From NCBI RefSeq assembly GCF_003390925.1, contig NZ_QUBS01000074.1, positions 1 through 62,882 of the forward strand: a DNA stretch of 62,882 nt. The letters run 5' to 3'. How positions within the stretch are numbered: position 1 is the stretch's first letter; each line of letters opens with the position of its first letter. The position numbers and the translations under genes are program-made. Shown here piece by piece: positions 51,205-60,255 of this stretch. Source of the DNA: Trinickia diaoshuihuensis. GTDB taxonomy: Bacteria; Pseudomonadota; Gammaproteobacteria; Burkholderiales; Burkholderiaceae. Below the pieces are notes generated by a model. That model was not told the origin of the DNA, ran no database searches, and worked only from the letters and a program-made list of their open reading frames with translations.

Positions 51205-51588
51205 ATGGTTGTTGACATGAAGGTACTGCTTGTAGAGGACTATGCGCCGATCCGCGAACGCTTGTGCGACCTCGTTCGGACCGTCCCCGGCGCCTATATC
51301 GTAGCCGAAGCGGAGGAGCCTTCGATCGCCGTGGCCGCGATCGAAGCGAACGACCCCGCCGTCGTCATCATCGACTTGCAATTGAAAGCGGGCACCAGCG
51401 GCCTGACGATTCTGAAGTGGGTGCGAGAGCATCGACCGCAGATCGCCGTGATCGTGCTGAGTAATTCCGCCTATGCCCAGATGCGCAAGACGTGCCTGGA
51501 GTTGGGTGCAAAGCTCTTCCTCGATAAAGCGAGCGAGTTCGTGCAACTGCGGGGCGCGCTCGTCGATCTGGCCAGCCGCCGCGCCTAA
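51205..51588 (+). CDS. Single-domain response regulator (127 aa)
   Basis: Receiver only: LLVEDYAPI (acidic pair), IIDLQLKAGTSG (phospho-Asp), VLSNSA (Ser switch) and FLDKASEF (Lys). Ends 10 residues after the last helix, so no DNA-binding domain. ATGs at 51205 and 51217 are both possible. Being divergent from the HisKA_3 kinase, it is its likely partner, which is unusual because HisKA_3 kinases normally pair with LuxR-type regulators. Confidence 0.85.
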   Translation: MVVDMKVLLVEDYAPIRERLCDLVRTVPGAYIVAEAEEPSIAVAAIEANDPAVVIIDLQLKAGTSGLTILKWVREHRPQIAVIVLSNSAYAQMRKTCLELGAKLFLDKASEFVQLRGALVDLASRRA

Positions 51589-51667
51589 GCGCCGTCCCAG
51601 CCTTGAGCAAATGAAACGCGGGCGTCTTGCGCCTGCCTTTCGTTTTACTATCGAATGGCCTTCGAGA

Positions 51668-53548
51668 TCAATGCGGGGCGGTCAGGGATGCCGTCACGGG
51701 TGCTGGGCACTCGGTGGGCAGTTCGCCATCGATCAACCGCACGAGCGTTTCATGATCGAGCACCTCGCACTCGAGCAGCCGGCGCGCAATCCGTTCGAGC
51801 GGCTCGCGCCGCTCGCGCAAGGTCCGCTCGACGCGCTCATGCGCCTCGCGCAGCAACCGTCTGACTTCCTCGTCCACGAGCCGCGCCGTGCTTTCGCTGT
51901 AGTGGGTGCCGTCGCCCGGAACGGGATAGGTCGTCGATCCGAGGGTCGTGAGACCCAAGCGTTCGCTCATGCCGTAGCGCTCCACCATATGGCGAGCCAT
52001 CGCCGTGGCACGGTCGAGGTCGTTTTCGGCGCCCGTCGAGACGTCGCCGAATACGATCTCTTCAGCCACGCGGCCGCCGAGCAGCACATCGAGCCGATCG
52101 AGCAACTCGCTCTTGCGCAGCACGTACCGGTCTTCGGTCGGCACCTGCTGCGTATAGCCGAGCGCGGCCACGCCGCGCGGGATGATCGACACCTTCTTGA
52201 CGGGATCGCAATGGGTTCGGCTTTGCGCGACGAGCGCATGCCCCGCCTCGTGATGCGCGATGATGACCTTCTCTTGCGCGTTCATGACCCGGCTCTTGCG
52301 TTCCATGCCGGCCATCGCCCGATCGATCGCCTCGTCGAAGTCCGACATGTCCACGGCCGGCTTTTCGAGCTCGGCGGCGTGCAAGGCGGCTTCGTTGACG
52401 ACATTCGCCAAATCGGCGCCGACGAAGCCGGGCGTACGGGAGGCTAGCTCGGCCAAATCGACGCCGGGCGCCAGCTTGACGTGTTTGACGTGGACCGCGA
52501 GGATTTGCCGGCGGCCGGTCAAGTCGGGACGATCGATCGCGATATGGCGGTCGAAGCGCCCCGGCCGAAGCAGCGCGGGGTCGAGAATCTCCGGGCGGTT
52601 CGTCGCCGCCATGATGATCACGCCCGAGTTCGGCTGAAAGCCGTCCATCTCGACGAGCAATTGATTCAAGGTCTGCTCGCGCTCGTCGTTGCCCGAACTG
52701 ACACCGGCGCCGCGTACCTTGCCCAGCGCATCCAGCTCGTCGATGAAAACGATACACGGCGCCTTCTGCTGGGCCTGCTGGAACAGATCGCGCACGCGCG
52801 CCGCGCCGACGCCGACGAACATCTCGACGAACGCCGATCCGCTGATCGAAAAGAACGGCACCGACGCCTCGCCGGCCACGGCCTTTGCGAGCAGCGTCTT
52901 GCCGGTGCCCGGTGCGCCGACGATGAGCACGCCCTTCGGTATCTTCCCGCCGAGCCGGCGATAACGCTCGGCGTTGCGCAAGAACTCGACGATCTGCCGC
53001 AATTCGGCTTTAGCCTCGTCGATGCCTGCGATATCGTCGAACGTGATCCCCGTCTCCTTTTGTACGTAGACGCGCGGCTTGCTCTTGCCCACTCCCATGA
53101 AATCTTGCATGGCGCCGCCGCCCCCGCGCCGCATCAGCAAACTCCAGACGAAGAAGAACGCCATCACGGGCACGATCCACGACAGCACCGTGCCCATCCA
53201 GGTGCTGTCGCTCGCACCGCGGTAGCGGATGCCCGACTGTGCGAGCGCGTCGGTCAAACGATCGTCGGTCACGCGGGTCGTCGTGAAACGCCACGGTGCG
53301 CCTTGCGCTTGGAGCGCCTTCGCCGCCGACGCCGCCAGCAACGCGCCGGCGCCCGGCATCCGGACGCTGCCGGTAATTTGCGTCGGCGTGATTTCGAGGT
53401 CGTCCACTTGACGCGCGGCGACCAATCGACGGAAGTCGCTGTAATCGACCGGCTGCGCCGGGGCGCGCAAGGTCAGCAATTGAAATGCAATCAGCACGAG
53501 CAAGCTGACCGTAAGCAATGTGCTGATCCAATCGTTTTTGCGGTCCAT
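51668..53548 (-). CDS. ftsH: ATP-dependent zinc metalloprotease FtsH (secondary copy)
   Basis: 626 residues: N-terminal helix, periplasmic domain (about 30-125), second helix, AAA+ domain with Walker A GAPGTGKT near 205, Walker B FIDELDA, SRH ([18 protein letters not shown]), and M41 protease with HEAGH near 430 and the third Zn ligand in the [10 protein letters not shown] segment. It degrades membrane and short-lived regulatory proteins. The gene neighbourhood (USPs, BON, FNR box) and length differ from the housekeeping ftsH-rrmJ context, so it is probably a conditional copy. ATG 53548 opens the first helix; the frame to 53629 adds no conserved sequence. Confidence 0.92.
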   Translation of the reverse strand: MDRKNDWISTLLTVSLLVLIAFQLLTLRAPAQPVDYSDFRRLVAARQVDDLEITPTQITGSVRMPGAGALLAASAAKALQAQGAPWRFTTTRVTDDRLTDALAQSGIRYRGASDSTWMGTVLSWIVPVMAFFFVWSLLMRRGGGGAMQDFMGVGKSKPRVYVQKETGITFDDIAGIDEAKAELRQIVEFLRNAERYRRLGGKIPKGVLIVGAPGTGKTLLAKAVAGEASVPFFSISGSAFVEMFVGVGAARVRDLFQQAQQKAPCIVFIDELDALGKVRGAGVSSGNDEREQTLNQLLVEMDGFQPNSGVIIMAATNRPEILDPALLRPGRFDRHIAIDRPDLTGRRQILAVHVKHVKLAPGVDLAELASRTPGFVGADLANVVNEAALHAAELEKPAVDMSDFDEAIDRAMAGMERKSRVMNAQEKVIIAHHEAGHALVAQSRTHCDPVKKVSIIPRGVAALGYTQQVPTEDRYVLRKSELLDRLDVLLGGRVAEEIVFGDVSTGAENDLDRATAMARHMVERYGMSERLGLTTLGSTTYPVPGDGTHYSESTARLVDEEVRRLLREAHERVERTLRERREPLERIARRLLECEVLDHETLVRLIDGELPTECPAPVTASLTAPH

Positions 53549-53615
53549 GGCGGCTGAGAAGGGACAAACCCGGGATAAACCCACATCCACTGTACGCGGC
53601 ACCGCCCCGCGCGGA

Positions 53616-53629
53616 TTGATACATATCAA
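53616..53629. promoter_or_regulatory. FNR/ANR-type box between ftsH and a membrane protein
   Basis: TTGATACATATCAA, perfect TTGAT-N4-ATCAA. It lies 68 nt from the ftsH start (minus) and 54 nt from the start at 53683 (plus), so it could control both divergent genes. Confidence 0.65.
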
Positions 53630-53682
53630 AAGCGCGAAAACGGCACTAACCTACAGTGAGATCGTCACCGAAGGAGGTCGCG

Positions 53683-54054
53683 ATGCAGCAGATCCACCAT
53701 TTTCATCCCGAGTTGCGGCATGCAACGAAGCCCACCTACGTCGCCAGCTATGTATTTCCATTGCTGTTCGTCGTGTACGAGGTGTATCGCGTCGGCTATT
53801 GGATCGCCTTGCACGGCGTCGATTTTTCCAACTTCAACGCGATGGGCTATGAGTATTTGCTGATGATCGCGATGTTCGCCGTGCAAGTCGTCGCCGAGGC
53901 CGCCTTTCTCGCCGTCGCATGGCTCGGCCGCCATCCCGATCTCGAACACCGCCTCACCAATCTCGCGATGGGCCTGCTGTGCTCGCTGATCGTGCTGGGC
54001 TTCGATTACGGGTTGCAAACCGCATTTCGAAGCACAGCCACGTCCTTGCGTTGA
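53683..54054 (+). CDS. Small four-helix membrane protein, unknown (123 aa)
   Basis: His-rich N-terminal segment (MQQIHHFHPELRHAT) followed by about three hydrophobic helices (YVASYVFPLLFVVYEVYRV, YEYLLMIAMFAVQVVAEAAFLAVAWL, LTNLAMGLLCSLIVLGFDYGLQ). AAGGAGGT precedes the ATG. It shares the FNR box with ftsH. No family recognised; the His cluster could bind metal or haem, which I cannot confirm. Confidence 0.72.
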   Translation: MQQIHHFHPELRHATKPTYVASYVFPLLFVVYEVYRVGYWIALHGVDFSNFNAMGYEYLLMIAMFAVQVVAEAAFLAVAWLGRHPDLEHRLTNLAMGLLCSLIVLGFDYGLQTAFRSTATSLR

Positions 54055-54094
54055 TGGGTTGATCGCGGTCGATTGATCGGTTGACGGATCGACC

Positions 54095-54568
54095 TTATGC
54101 CGGGCGCTCGGCTTCGGTCTCGGCTTCTGCGCGCACGAGCATGACGGGGCACGTCGAGAACCGCAGGAATCGCTCCGAGACGCTGCCGAGCACGAGCCTC
54201 GGCACGCCGCGCCGGCCGTGCGTGCCCATGACCACGAGGTCGGCGCCGAGCCGTTCCGAATGGCGTTGGAGGCACGTGGCGACGTCGTCGGAAAGGTTGT
54301 CCGTTTCGATGATTTCCTCGTCCCCCTGAACCCCAGCCGCCACGAGCGCCGCGTGCACCTGGCCCAGCGCGGAACGACCGTCGCCGCGCAGCGCATCGAG
54401 CAACGCTTGCGGATCGCAATATCCCCCATAGTTGAATAGCGCCGACTTGTCGACGACGTAGACCGCATGAACTTTTGCATGCGCAAGCGCGGCGATGCGC
54501 AGCGCTTCCTCGATGGCGCGCTTGGACGATGCGCTGCCGTCCACGGCTAGCATGATGTTGTGATACAT
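54095..54568 (-). CDS. Universal stress protein, single domain (157 aa)
   Basis: UspA fold with the ATP signature G-x2-G-x9-G-S (MGTHGRRGVPRLVLGSVSER) and N-terminal MYHNIMLAVDGSASSKRAI. Cytoplasmic. AAGGAG precedes the ATG at 54568. The 54598 extension lacks a site. One of three Usp genes in the last 8 kb, typical of low-oxygen and stationary survival loci. Confidence 0.92.
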   Translation of the reverse strand: MYHNIMLAVDGSASSKRAIEEALRIAALAHAKVHAVYVVDKSALFNYGGYCDPQALLDALRGDGRSALGQVHAALVAAGVQGDEEIIETDNLSDDVATCLQRHSERLGADLVVMGTHGRRGVPRLVLGSVSERFLRFSTCPVMLVRAEAETEAERPA

Positions 54569-54650
54569 GTGTTGCTCCTTATAGTCGGTTGCATTCATCG
54601 AGCATTGCCCGCCGGATACCGACGGGAGACCGCGTTTGCGTTGCTTCGAG

Positions 54651-55091
54651 TCAAGGCTGCTTCAGGTGCAGGTCGAGCCGGGCGGTTCCGCGCGGCGGCA
54701 CGACGACCGCGTGCGTCGCCGTCGCTTGGCCGTTGGTCGCGCTGACGCGGTAATGGCCGGCCGGCAAGCGCACGAGCAAGAACGGTCCATCGGTGCGCGC
54801 GGCAAAGATCTGCTTTCCGGCCGCCGAGGCAATCGTCACGTCGACGTCGGACAAATACTCGCCGCCCTGACCCGCCACCATGACGCGCAGGCTGTACTGC
54901 TCAGCCATCTTCTTCATCGCAGCCGCCTCGTCCTGGCCGATCCCCCCGCTGACGTACCGAATGCCGTGCTGCATCAGCACGGTCGGTTCGGCCGGCGTTG
55001 TATCGGTCTGGGCGAATCCCGTTGCGGCGAACAGCATGGCAGCCATGGCGCATAGGCTTGACGCCATCGTTCGGGATCGAGTGGGAATCAT
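54651..55091 (-). CDS. Exported protein with carboxypeptidase-regulatory-like domain (146 aa)
   Basis: Signal peptide (about residues 1-28, ending AATGFAQ), then a helical stretch and a beta-sandwich SDVDVTIASAAGKQIFAARTDGPFLLVRLPAGHYRVSATNGQATATHAVVVPPRG, which is the Cna-B/regulatory-like pattern (GxxYxV). Periplasmic. GGAGAG before the ATG. It lies just downstream of the BON gene and is probably in the same transcript. Confidence 0.78.
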   Translation of the reverse strand: MIPTRSRTMASSLCAMAAMLFAATGFAQTDTTPAEPTVLMQHGIRYVSGGIGQDEAAAMKKMAEQYSLRVMVAGQGGEYLSDVDVTIASAAGKQIFAARTDGPFLLVRLPAGHYRVSATNGQATATHAVVVPPRGTARLDLHLKQP

Positions 55092-55142
55092 CGTTACTCT
55101 CCGTGTTGCGGATGTTTGCTCAATCGACCGTCAGCCGGTCGA

Positions 55143-55769
55143 TCACCTCGCGTACGCCGCGCGTCGCCAAGCGACGCCTTCGGCCGCGCGTTTCTCGGCG
55201 AGCGAATGAACGGAACCCGAGAGCGTCACGACACCGTCGCGTACTTCGATTTGCATGCGGCGCGCATCGGCGCGCGCGCGGCGCTTCAGTGCCCCCTGGA
55301 TCTTTGCCTTGATATCGGCCCCGTTTGCCTCGGAACGGACTTCGATTCGGTTCGCGATACCGACGACACCGCGCAAACGCCCCACCGCGATTTCCGCCGC
55401 GCGCCGCTGATGGCCCCACTCCAGCTCGCCCGTCAGCGTCAGGCAGCCGCGATCGCACGTCACGTGGATGGCGCCGGGGGGCAAACCGTCGGTGGCATCG
55501 AGCACGGTCTTGGCGGAAGTGGAGATGGCATTGTCGGTATCTGTGTGCAGGGCCGGCGGTGCGATCTGAAGCTGCACGATGAATGCCCGCACGCCGCTCA
55601 CGCGCTGCACCGCTTTTTCGGCGGCGAGTTTGTGCGCGTAGCTCGGTACGGTACCGCTCAACGTCGCCAGCCGGTCGTGAACGACGACCGCGATACCGCG
55701 TTCGTCAACGGCGGGATCCCATTGCAGTTCCTCCACTATGTCTTGCCGCAGTTCATCGTCGGACTTCAT
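55143..55769 (-). CDS. Triple BON-domain protein with 3' frameshift (208 aa)
   Basis: Three BON modules (about residues 3-68, 78-145, 150-205) as in OsmY-type phospholipid- or envelope-binding proteins; no signal peptide, so cytoplasmic or leaderless. The last module ends ...EGVAWRRAAYAR, stop. One base earlier or later, the sequence continues as TRGVREVIDRLTVD to a stop at 55120-55122, which aligns with the end SAPDVHAVIDDLDIG of the paralogue at 59470. A one-base deletion near 55165-55175 best explains this. GGAG precedes the ATG at 55769. Confidence 0.85.
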   Translation of the reverse strand: MKSDDELRQDIVEELQWDPAVDERGIAVVVHDRLATLSGTVPSYAHKLAAEKAVQRVSGVRAFIVQLQIAPPALHTDTDNAISTSAKTVLDATDGLPPGAIHVTCDRGCLTLTGELEWGHQRRAAEIAVGRLRGVVGIANRIEVRSEANGADIKAKIQGALKRRARADARRMQIEVRDGVVTLSGSVHSLAEKRAAEGVAWRRAAYAR

Positions 55770-56162
55770 CGGCACGCTCCGTCGTCTTGGGTGAAATAGC
55801 CTCGGCCGTTGATCGCTGCCGAACATGCGCCGGTGCTGGGCCATGTCGATAGGATCGCTCAGCGCCGCGCGGACGCATTGATGCCGATCAACGTAAGCGC
55901 GCCGCCGAAAGGCGAAGATGACGAACATCGGCCACGCGCCCCAGCCCATGACAGCCCAGCCCATGAGAGGCAACATGCCACCGCTTTGTAGGCAAATGCC
56001 GACAGCGATACCCGCTCGCCTACGCGAACTTCGGCCGGGTCTTATTTGCAGCGCTCGCGGCGCGACCAATACTGGAGACATCGGATACCGCATCCGTGCA
56101 GCCGGCAACCTGCCACCCACCATCGCCCGGCTCGCCACGCAACGCCTTACTGGAGCGCCGCC
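55770..56162. other. 393-nt gap between BON gene and small plus gene
   Basis: The gap is divergent. The minus-strand frame of the BON gene stays open to 55976 and could encode a hydrophobic N-terminal extension (MLPLMGWAVMGWGAWPMFVIFAF), but the paralogue starts at the equivalent of 55769 and the ribosome site there is good, so I treat it as non-coding. No sigma-54, FNR or terminator element is convincing. Confidence 0.45.
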
Positions 56163-56363
56163 ATGTCCACCCAAGCCGAACAAGAAACGAAGACGACCGC
56201 CGCCGACGACATCCTCGAACTCGCGCGAGCCGCGGGCTTGCTCGTGACGCTCGATGGCCAGATCGGCCGCGAGAAGTACCAAAGCGTCGCCGGTTCGCTG
56301 CCGTCGTTCATGCGTTTTGTCGAGGCGCTGCGTGAAACGCTCGCCGCCGAAGTCCCCATCTGA
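56163..56363 (+). CDS. Small uncharacterised protein (66 aa)
   Basis: MSTQAEQETKTTAADDILELARAAGLLVTLDGQIGREKYQSVAGSLPSFMRFVEALRETLAAEVPI: soluble, helical, no Cys, no membrane segment. GGAG lies about 8 nt before ATG 56163. It precedes the beta-CASP nuclease gene by 30 nt, so it is likely cotranscribed. Function unknown. Confidence 0.62.
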   Translation: MSTQAEQETKTTAADDILELARAAGLLVTLDGQIGREKYQSVAGSLPSFMRFVEALRETLAAEVPI

Positions 56364-56393
56364 TCGCTTTTGAGGCAAGGAGCCTACCCTGCT

Positions 56394-57797
56394 ATGCGAC
56401 TCACCTTTCTCGGTGGAACCGAGACGGTCACCGGCTCCAAATACTTGCTCGAAGGCGCCGGCCTTCGAATCCTGATCGATTGCGGTCTATTCCAAGGCAC
56501 CAAGAACCTGCGGCTGCGCAACTGGGCGCCGCCGCCGCTCGATCCGGCCACGCTCGACGCCGTCGTTCTCACACATGCGCATATCGACCACAGCGGCTAC
56601 CTGCCGGTGCTCGCGCGCATGGGTTACAAAGGCCCGATCTACGCGACGCCGGGAACGCGCGACCTATGCGGCATCATGCTGCGCGACGCCGCCAAGCTCC
56701 AAGAGGAAGAAGCCGAGTACGCGAACCGTCACGGCTTTTCCAAACACCGCCCCGCGCTACCGCTCTATACGCTCGAAGATGCCGAACGCGCGCTCGATCT
56801 GATCGTCGCGCAGCCGTTCGACGCCCCCTTGATGCTCAGCGAGCACGCGGGGTTTAGGTTGCTTCCCGCGGGTCATATCCTCGGCGCGGCCAGTGTCGAA
56901 ATTCATATGTGCGGCAAGGTCATCGCGTTCACGGGCGACGTCGGACGCCCCGGCGACCCGCTCATGCGTCCGCCGGCGCCGCTCGCCTCGGCCGACTACC
57001 TGATCGTCGAATCGACCTACGGCGACCGGTTGCACGATACGGCCGACCCGCTCGACGAACTCGAGGCGCTCTTCACGCGCACGTTCAAGCACGGCGGAAC
57101 CGTGCTCATTCCGAGCTTCGCCGTCGGCCGGGCGCAATCGATCCTGCGCTACATCTCGATCCTCAAGGCAACCGGGCGCATGGCGAACGTCCCCGTGTTC
57201 CTCGATAGCCCGATGGCGGTCAGCGTGACCGAACTGTATCGGCGCCACCTGACCGAGCATCGTTTGACGATCTCCGAAACCGATGCGATCGGGAAGGCGG
57301 CCGTCATGGTGCGCACGGTCGATCAATCGAAGGAGATATCGAGCCGGCGCGGACCGATGGTCGTCATCGCCGGCAGCGGAATGGCCACGGGGGGCCGCGT
57401 CCTGCATCACCTGAAAGCGTTCGCGCCCGATTCGCGCAACGCCATCGCGCTCGTGGGCTATCAGGCGGCCGGCACGCGCGGCGCCGCCCTCGCCCAGCAC
57501 GCACCGGCCATTAAGCTGCATGGCGAATACGTGCCCGTGCGGGCCTCGGTCGAGTCGATTTCGTCACTGTCCGCCCATGCGGATTACGCGGAGATGCTCG
57601 ATTGGCTGGGCAAGCTGGCGAGAGCCCCGGCGCGCACGTTCGTCACGCACGGTGAGCCGGCCGCGGCCGACGCGTTGCGGCGGCGCATCGGCGAGCAACT
57701 GCATTGGCCCTGCGAGGTGCCGGCGTATCTAGAAACGGTCGAACTCGAAGAAGGGGAAAGTGCGCCCTCTGTCACCCATTCCACGACGGCCGCGTAG
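56394..57797 (+). CDS. MBL-fold beta-CASP ribonuclease-like protein (467 aa)
   Basis: Metallo-beta-lactamase fold with THAHIDHSG (HxHxDH), a later His in GHILGAA and Asp in TGDVGRPG, then beta-CASP and the C-terminal RMMBL motif with SAHAD and VTHGEP. This matches the bacterial YSH1/RNase J-like exonuclease group found in Burkholderia stress clusters, with RNA as probable substrate. The ATG at 56394 starts the first beta strand (MRLTFLGGTETVTG). AAGGAG is about 14 nt upstream. Confidence 0.88.
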   Translation: MRLTFLGGTETVTGSKYLLEGAGLRILIDCGLFQGTKNLRLRNWAPPPLDPATLDAVVLTHAHIDHSGYLPVLARMGYKGPIYATPGTRDLCGIMLRDAAKLQEEEAEYANRHGFSKHRPALPLYTLEDAERALDLIVAQPFDAPLMLSEHAGFRLLPAGHILGAASVEIHMCGKVIAFTGDVGRPGDPLMRPPAPLASADYLIVESTYGDRLHDTADPLDELEALFTRTFKHGGTVLIPSFAVGRAQSILRYISILKATGRMANVPVFLDSPMAVSVTELYRRHLTEHRLTISETDAIGKAAVMVRTVDQSKEISSRRGPMVVIAGSGMATGGRVLHHLKAFAPDSRNAIALVGYQAAGTRGAALAQHAPAIKLHGEYVPVRASVESISSLSAHADYAEMLDWLGKLARAPARTFVTHGEPAAADALRRRIGEQLHWPCEVPAYLETVELEEGESAPSVTHSTTAA

Positions 57798-57826
57798 CGC
57801 CGCCCTCGCGCGGGCGCTCGTCACCA

Positions 57827-57840
57827 GGCAAGCGGTTTGC
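57827..57840 (+). promoter_or_regulatory. Candidate sigma-54-like element for the PSD-like gene
   Basis: GGCAAGCGGTTTGC followed by T. Spacing and TTGCT perfect; -24 half GGCAAG versus GGCACG. 43 nt before the ATG at 57884. Confidence 0.4.
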
Positions 57841-57883
57841 TGCACCGCGGGTGATATGTCCAGTCCAATGAGGAAAGCGACCT

Positions 57884-59131
57884 ATGACCCAAGAGAACAA
57901 TCAGCGGGCGCGCGAACGGCAGCGTCTCGGCGACTGGCTGCCGAGCAGCGAGGAGGCAATGGGCGCGTACCGGCGTTCGCTCGCCCGACGCGCCTTCGAA
58001 CGCAACAGCGGCGCGCCGCGCGCGGGCGTCGTTCATGACCTCGGGCAGCTCGTCAAGGACGATCCCGTCTTACAGATGGCGGCATCGCGTGCGATCGACG
58101 AAGCCATCCAGGCGGGGTACGAACTCGGGTATTCGAACATCGACGAGCTCATGACGGTCATCGACTACCTGATGACCTACGCACCGCCCTTCAGCGAATC
58201 GAGTCTCGTGCATTGCCCGCTCAATGCCGTGCTGGATTGGCCCATGTGCATGCCGTCGGGCTATGCGCTATTTCGCGACGGCGCATTCAACGCGCATCTG
58301 AAGCGCGTGCTCAATTACTGGTGCGGCTTTCTGAGCGGCCCCTATTCGCGGATGCATTTGCACGACGGCCCCGACGGCTGGTTCTCGAAGGAAGCCATCG
58401 AGAAGACGCGGATCGAGGAATTCTTGTGCGATCCGGACGAGCCTTACTGGGGCTTCGCGTCGTGGAATAGCTTTTTCACGCGCCAGTTCCGTCCCGGCGC
58501 ACGCCCCGTCGCCGCGCCGGACGACCCGAAAATCATCGTCAACGCGTGCGAAGCGTCGCCTTATGCGATTCGACACGATCTGCAGTTGCACGATCGTTTT
58601 TGGATCAAAGCGCAGCCGTACTCGTTGCAGCAAATCTTTACGGCCAGCCAGCGCGAGACGGCTAAGCGATTCGTCGGCGGCTCGATCTATCAAGCGTTTC
58701 TGAGCGCGTTCAACTACCACCGCTGGCACGCGCCGGTCAGCGGCACCATCGAGAAGGCGTATCTGGTCGACGGCACCTACTATTCGGATTTGGAGGCCGA
58801 AGGGGAAACCTCGGGCAGTCTGAACGATTCGCAAGGCTATACGACGGCCGTGGCCGCGCGCGCCGTCATCGTTATCGACAGCGGCGACGCATCGCTTGGC
58901 AAGGTTGCCTGCGTGTTCGTCGGCATGGCCGAGGTTTCCTCGTGCGTCATCGAGGCCATGCCGGGCCAGCGCGTGGCCAAAGGCGACGAACTCGGCTTTT
59001 TCCAATACGGCGGATCGACCTATTGTCTGATCTTTGAGCCGGGCGTCGTCGACCGCTTCGTTCCGCAGCCTCCGTTCGACAAGGACACGGAACCGGTCAA
59101 AGTCAACGCGCATCTGGCCACGGCCCGCTAA
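57884..59131 (+). CDS. Phosphatidylserine decarboxylase-like protein (415 aa)
   Basis: N-terminal ~190-residue phosphatidylserine-decarboxylase-associated domain, then a PSD core with FNYHRWHAPVSGTIEKAYLVDG (conserved His region) and the self-cleavage motif GGST in FQYGGSTYCLIFEPG. In true PSD the equivalent LGST Ser becomes the pyruvoyl group. The N-terminal domain and length show this is the long 'PSD-like' form rather than housekeeping Psd; its substrate could be PS or a related amino lipid or an amino acid. AGGAAAGC precedes the ATG. Confidence 0.85.
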   Translation: MTQENNQRARERQRLGDWLPSSEEAMGAYRRSLARRAFERNSGAPRAGVVHDLGQLVKDDPVLQMAASRAIDEAIQAGYELGYSNIDELMTVIDYLMTYAPPFSESSLVHCPLNAVLDWPMCMPSGYALFRDGAFNAHLKRVLNYWCGFLSGPYSRMHLHDGPDGWFSKEAIEKTRIEEFLCDPDEPYWGFASWNSFFTRQFRPGARPVAAPDDPKIIVNACEASPYAIRHDLQLHDRFWIKAQPYSLQQIFTASQRETAKRFVGGSIYQAFLSAFNYHRWHAPVSGTIEKAYLVDGTYYSDLEAEGETSGSLNDSQGYTTAVAARAVIVIDSGDASLGKVACVFVGMAEVSSCVIEAMPGQRVAKGDELGFFQYGGSTYCLIFEPGVVDRFVPQPPFDKDTEPVKVNAHLATAR

Positions 59132-59189
59132 GAATACAAACGTTCAAGGCGCGCCCAAGCGGCACGCCTGATCGAGGGCGCGACCGGCC

Positions 59190-59426
59190 TCAAAAATCGA
59201 AGCCTTGCGCCATCTTATGATCGATCCACATCATCCCTTCTCGCAGCGCGGCCAGCAGCGCCTCGCGCTCGACCGTATGCCGTCCGGCGTGTTTGAACTC
59301 GTGCCGAAACTCGCTGCATCCATTGCCGTGCGCCACGCGCACGGTGCAAGCAAAGCCGTCCGGCACGGACGCGGTATGCGCCGATACGTGCCAGCCCGGG
59401 CCCTCGATCGAACCGGAAAGTGCCAT
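59190..59426 (-). CDS. Small uncharacterised protein (78 aa)
   Basis: Compact alpha/beta sequence (GPGWHVSAHTAS.PDGFACTVRVAHG then HEFKHAGRHTVEREALLAALREGMMWIDHKMAQGFDF), a strand-turn-helix that suggests a small folded domain. AGGAGGG lies before the ATG at 59426. It follows the BON gene in the same direction across a 43-nt gap, so it is probably cotranscribed. I do not recognise a named family. Confidence 0.7.
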   Translation of the reverse strand: MALSGSIEGPGWHVSAHTASVPDGFACTVRVAHGNGCSEFRHEFKHAGRHTVEREALLAALREGMMWIDHKMAQGFDF

Positions 59427-59469
59427 TGCATCGCCCTCCTGAATCGTCCGTCGGCGGCGGCGCTCACGC

Positions 59470-60120
59470 TCAGCCGATGTCGAGGTCGTCGATGACGGCA
59501 TGCACGTCCGGAGCGGACCAAGCCGCGCCGCGCGCCGCCGAGCGTTCGGCATACGAGCCGACCTTGCCTGTGAGCGTCACCGTCCCGTCGCGCACGTCGA
59601 TCCGGATATGCTTGGCCTCGCGCTCGGCATGACGCTGCAACGCACGCTCGATTTTTTCGCCGATTTCCTGCGCGGCTTTGCCGCCCGCAACCGAGATCAA
59701 GTTCGATACGCCCGTCACGCCCCGCATGTGACCGACCGTGCGCGTCGCGAGATGGCTCAGATGCGCATTCGCCACTTCGCCGCTCAGCGTCACCCAGCCC
59801 TTCTCCACTTGGACTTTCACCGCCTCCTCGGATAGCCCGACGGTCCAGCGCAGCATCGCTCGCACCGCGCTCGCCGTGTCTTCGTCGGTCCGCAGATCGT
59901 CGCTCGGCAACCGCACTTGCATGTCGACCACGACGGCCTTCACGCCGGACACGCGCTGCGCCGCCTTTTCAGCCGCGATTTTTTCCGCATAGCTCGACGG
60001 ATGTCCGAGCAAGGTCACGACGCGCTCCTTGACCTCGACGCCGATGTCGGCCGCATTCACCGCGGGATCGTAATCGAGTTCCTCTTCGACTTCCTGCTTC
60101 AGTTGCCTATCCGTTTTCAT
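59470..60120 (-). CDS. Triple BON-domain protein (216 aa)
   Basis: Intact paralogue of the 55143 gene: MKTDRQLKQEVEEELDYDPAVNAADIGVEVKERVVTL starts the first of three BON modules, and it ends SAPDVHAVIDDLDIG. No leader peptide. AAGGAG precedes the ATG. Between it and the divergent USP gene lie two FNR-type half-site palindromes. BON proteins bind phospholipid or envelope surfaces and are osmotic or low-oxygen induced in related species. Confidence 0.9.
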   Translation of the reverse strand: MKTDRQLKQEVEEELDYDPAVNAADIGVEVKERVVTLLGHPSSYAEKIAAEKAAQRVSGVKAVVVDMQVRLPSDDLRTDEDTASAVRAMLRWTVGLSEEAVKVQVEKGWVTLSGEVANAHLSHLATRTVGHMRGVTGVSNLISVAGGKAAQEIGEKIERALQRHAEREAKHIRIDVRDGTVTLTGKVGSYAERSAARGAAWSAPDVHAVIDDLDIG

Positions 60121-60210
60121 CGCGCACTCCTTGACTGTCGAGCCGGTGATTGCCGCGCCACGCCATGCGGCCGCTTGATCTCCATACTGCCGCGCCCGCG
60201 CTATTCGCTT

Positions 60211-60224
60211 CTGACTTGCGTCAA
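60211..60224. promoter_or_regulatory. FNR-type box, first copy
   Basis: CTGACTTGCGTCAA; one base from TTGAC-N4-GTCAA. It shares the 13 bases TGACTTGCGTCAA with the box at 60256, 45 nt away. Located 91 nt from the BON start. Confidence 0.5.
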
Positions 60225-60255
60225 CTTCACATGCGATGGGCGCTCCTCCGATCGA

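Noticed and set aside
55770-55976. Membrane-anchored N-terminal extension of the BON protein
   Set aside because: In frame and hydrophobic, but there is a good ribosome site at 55769 and the paralogue starts there.
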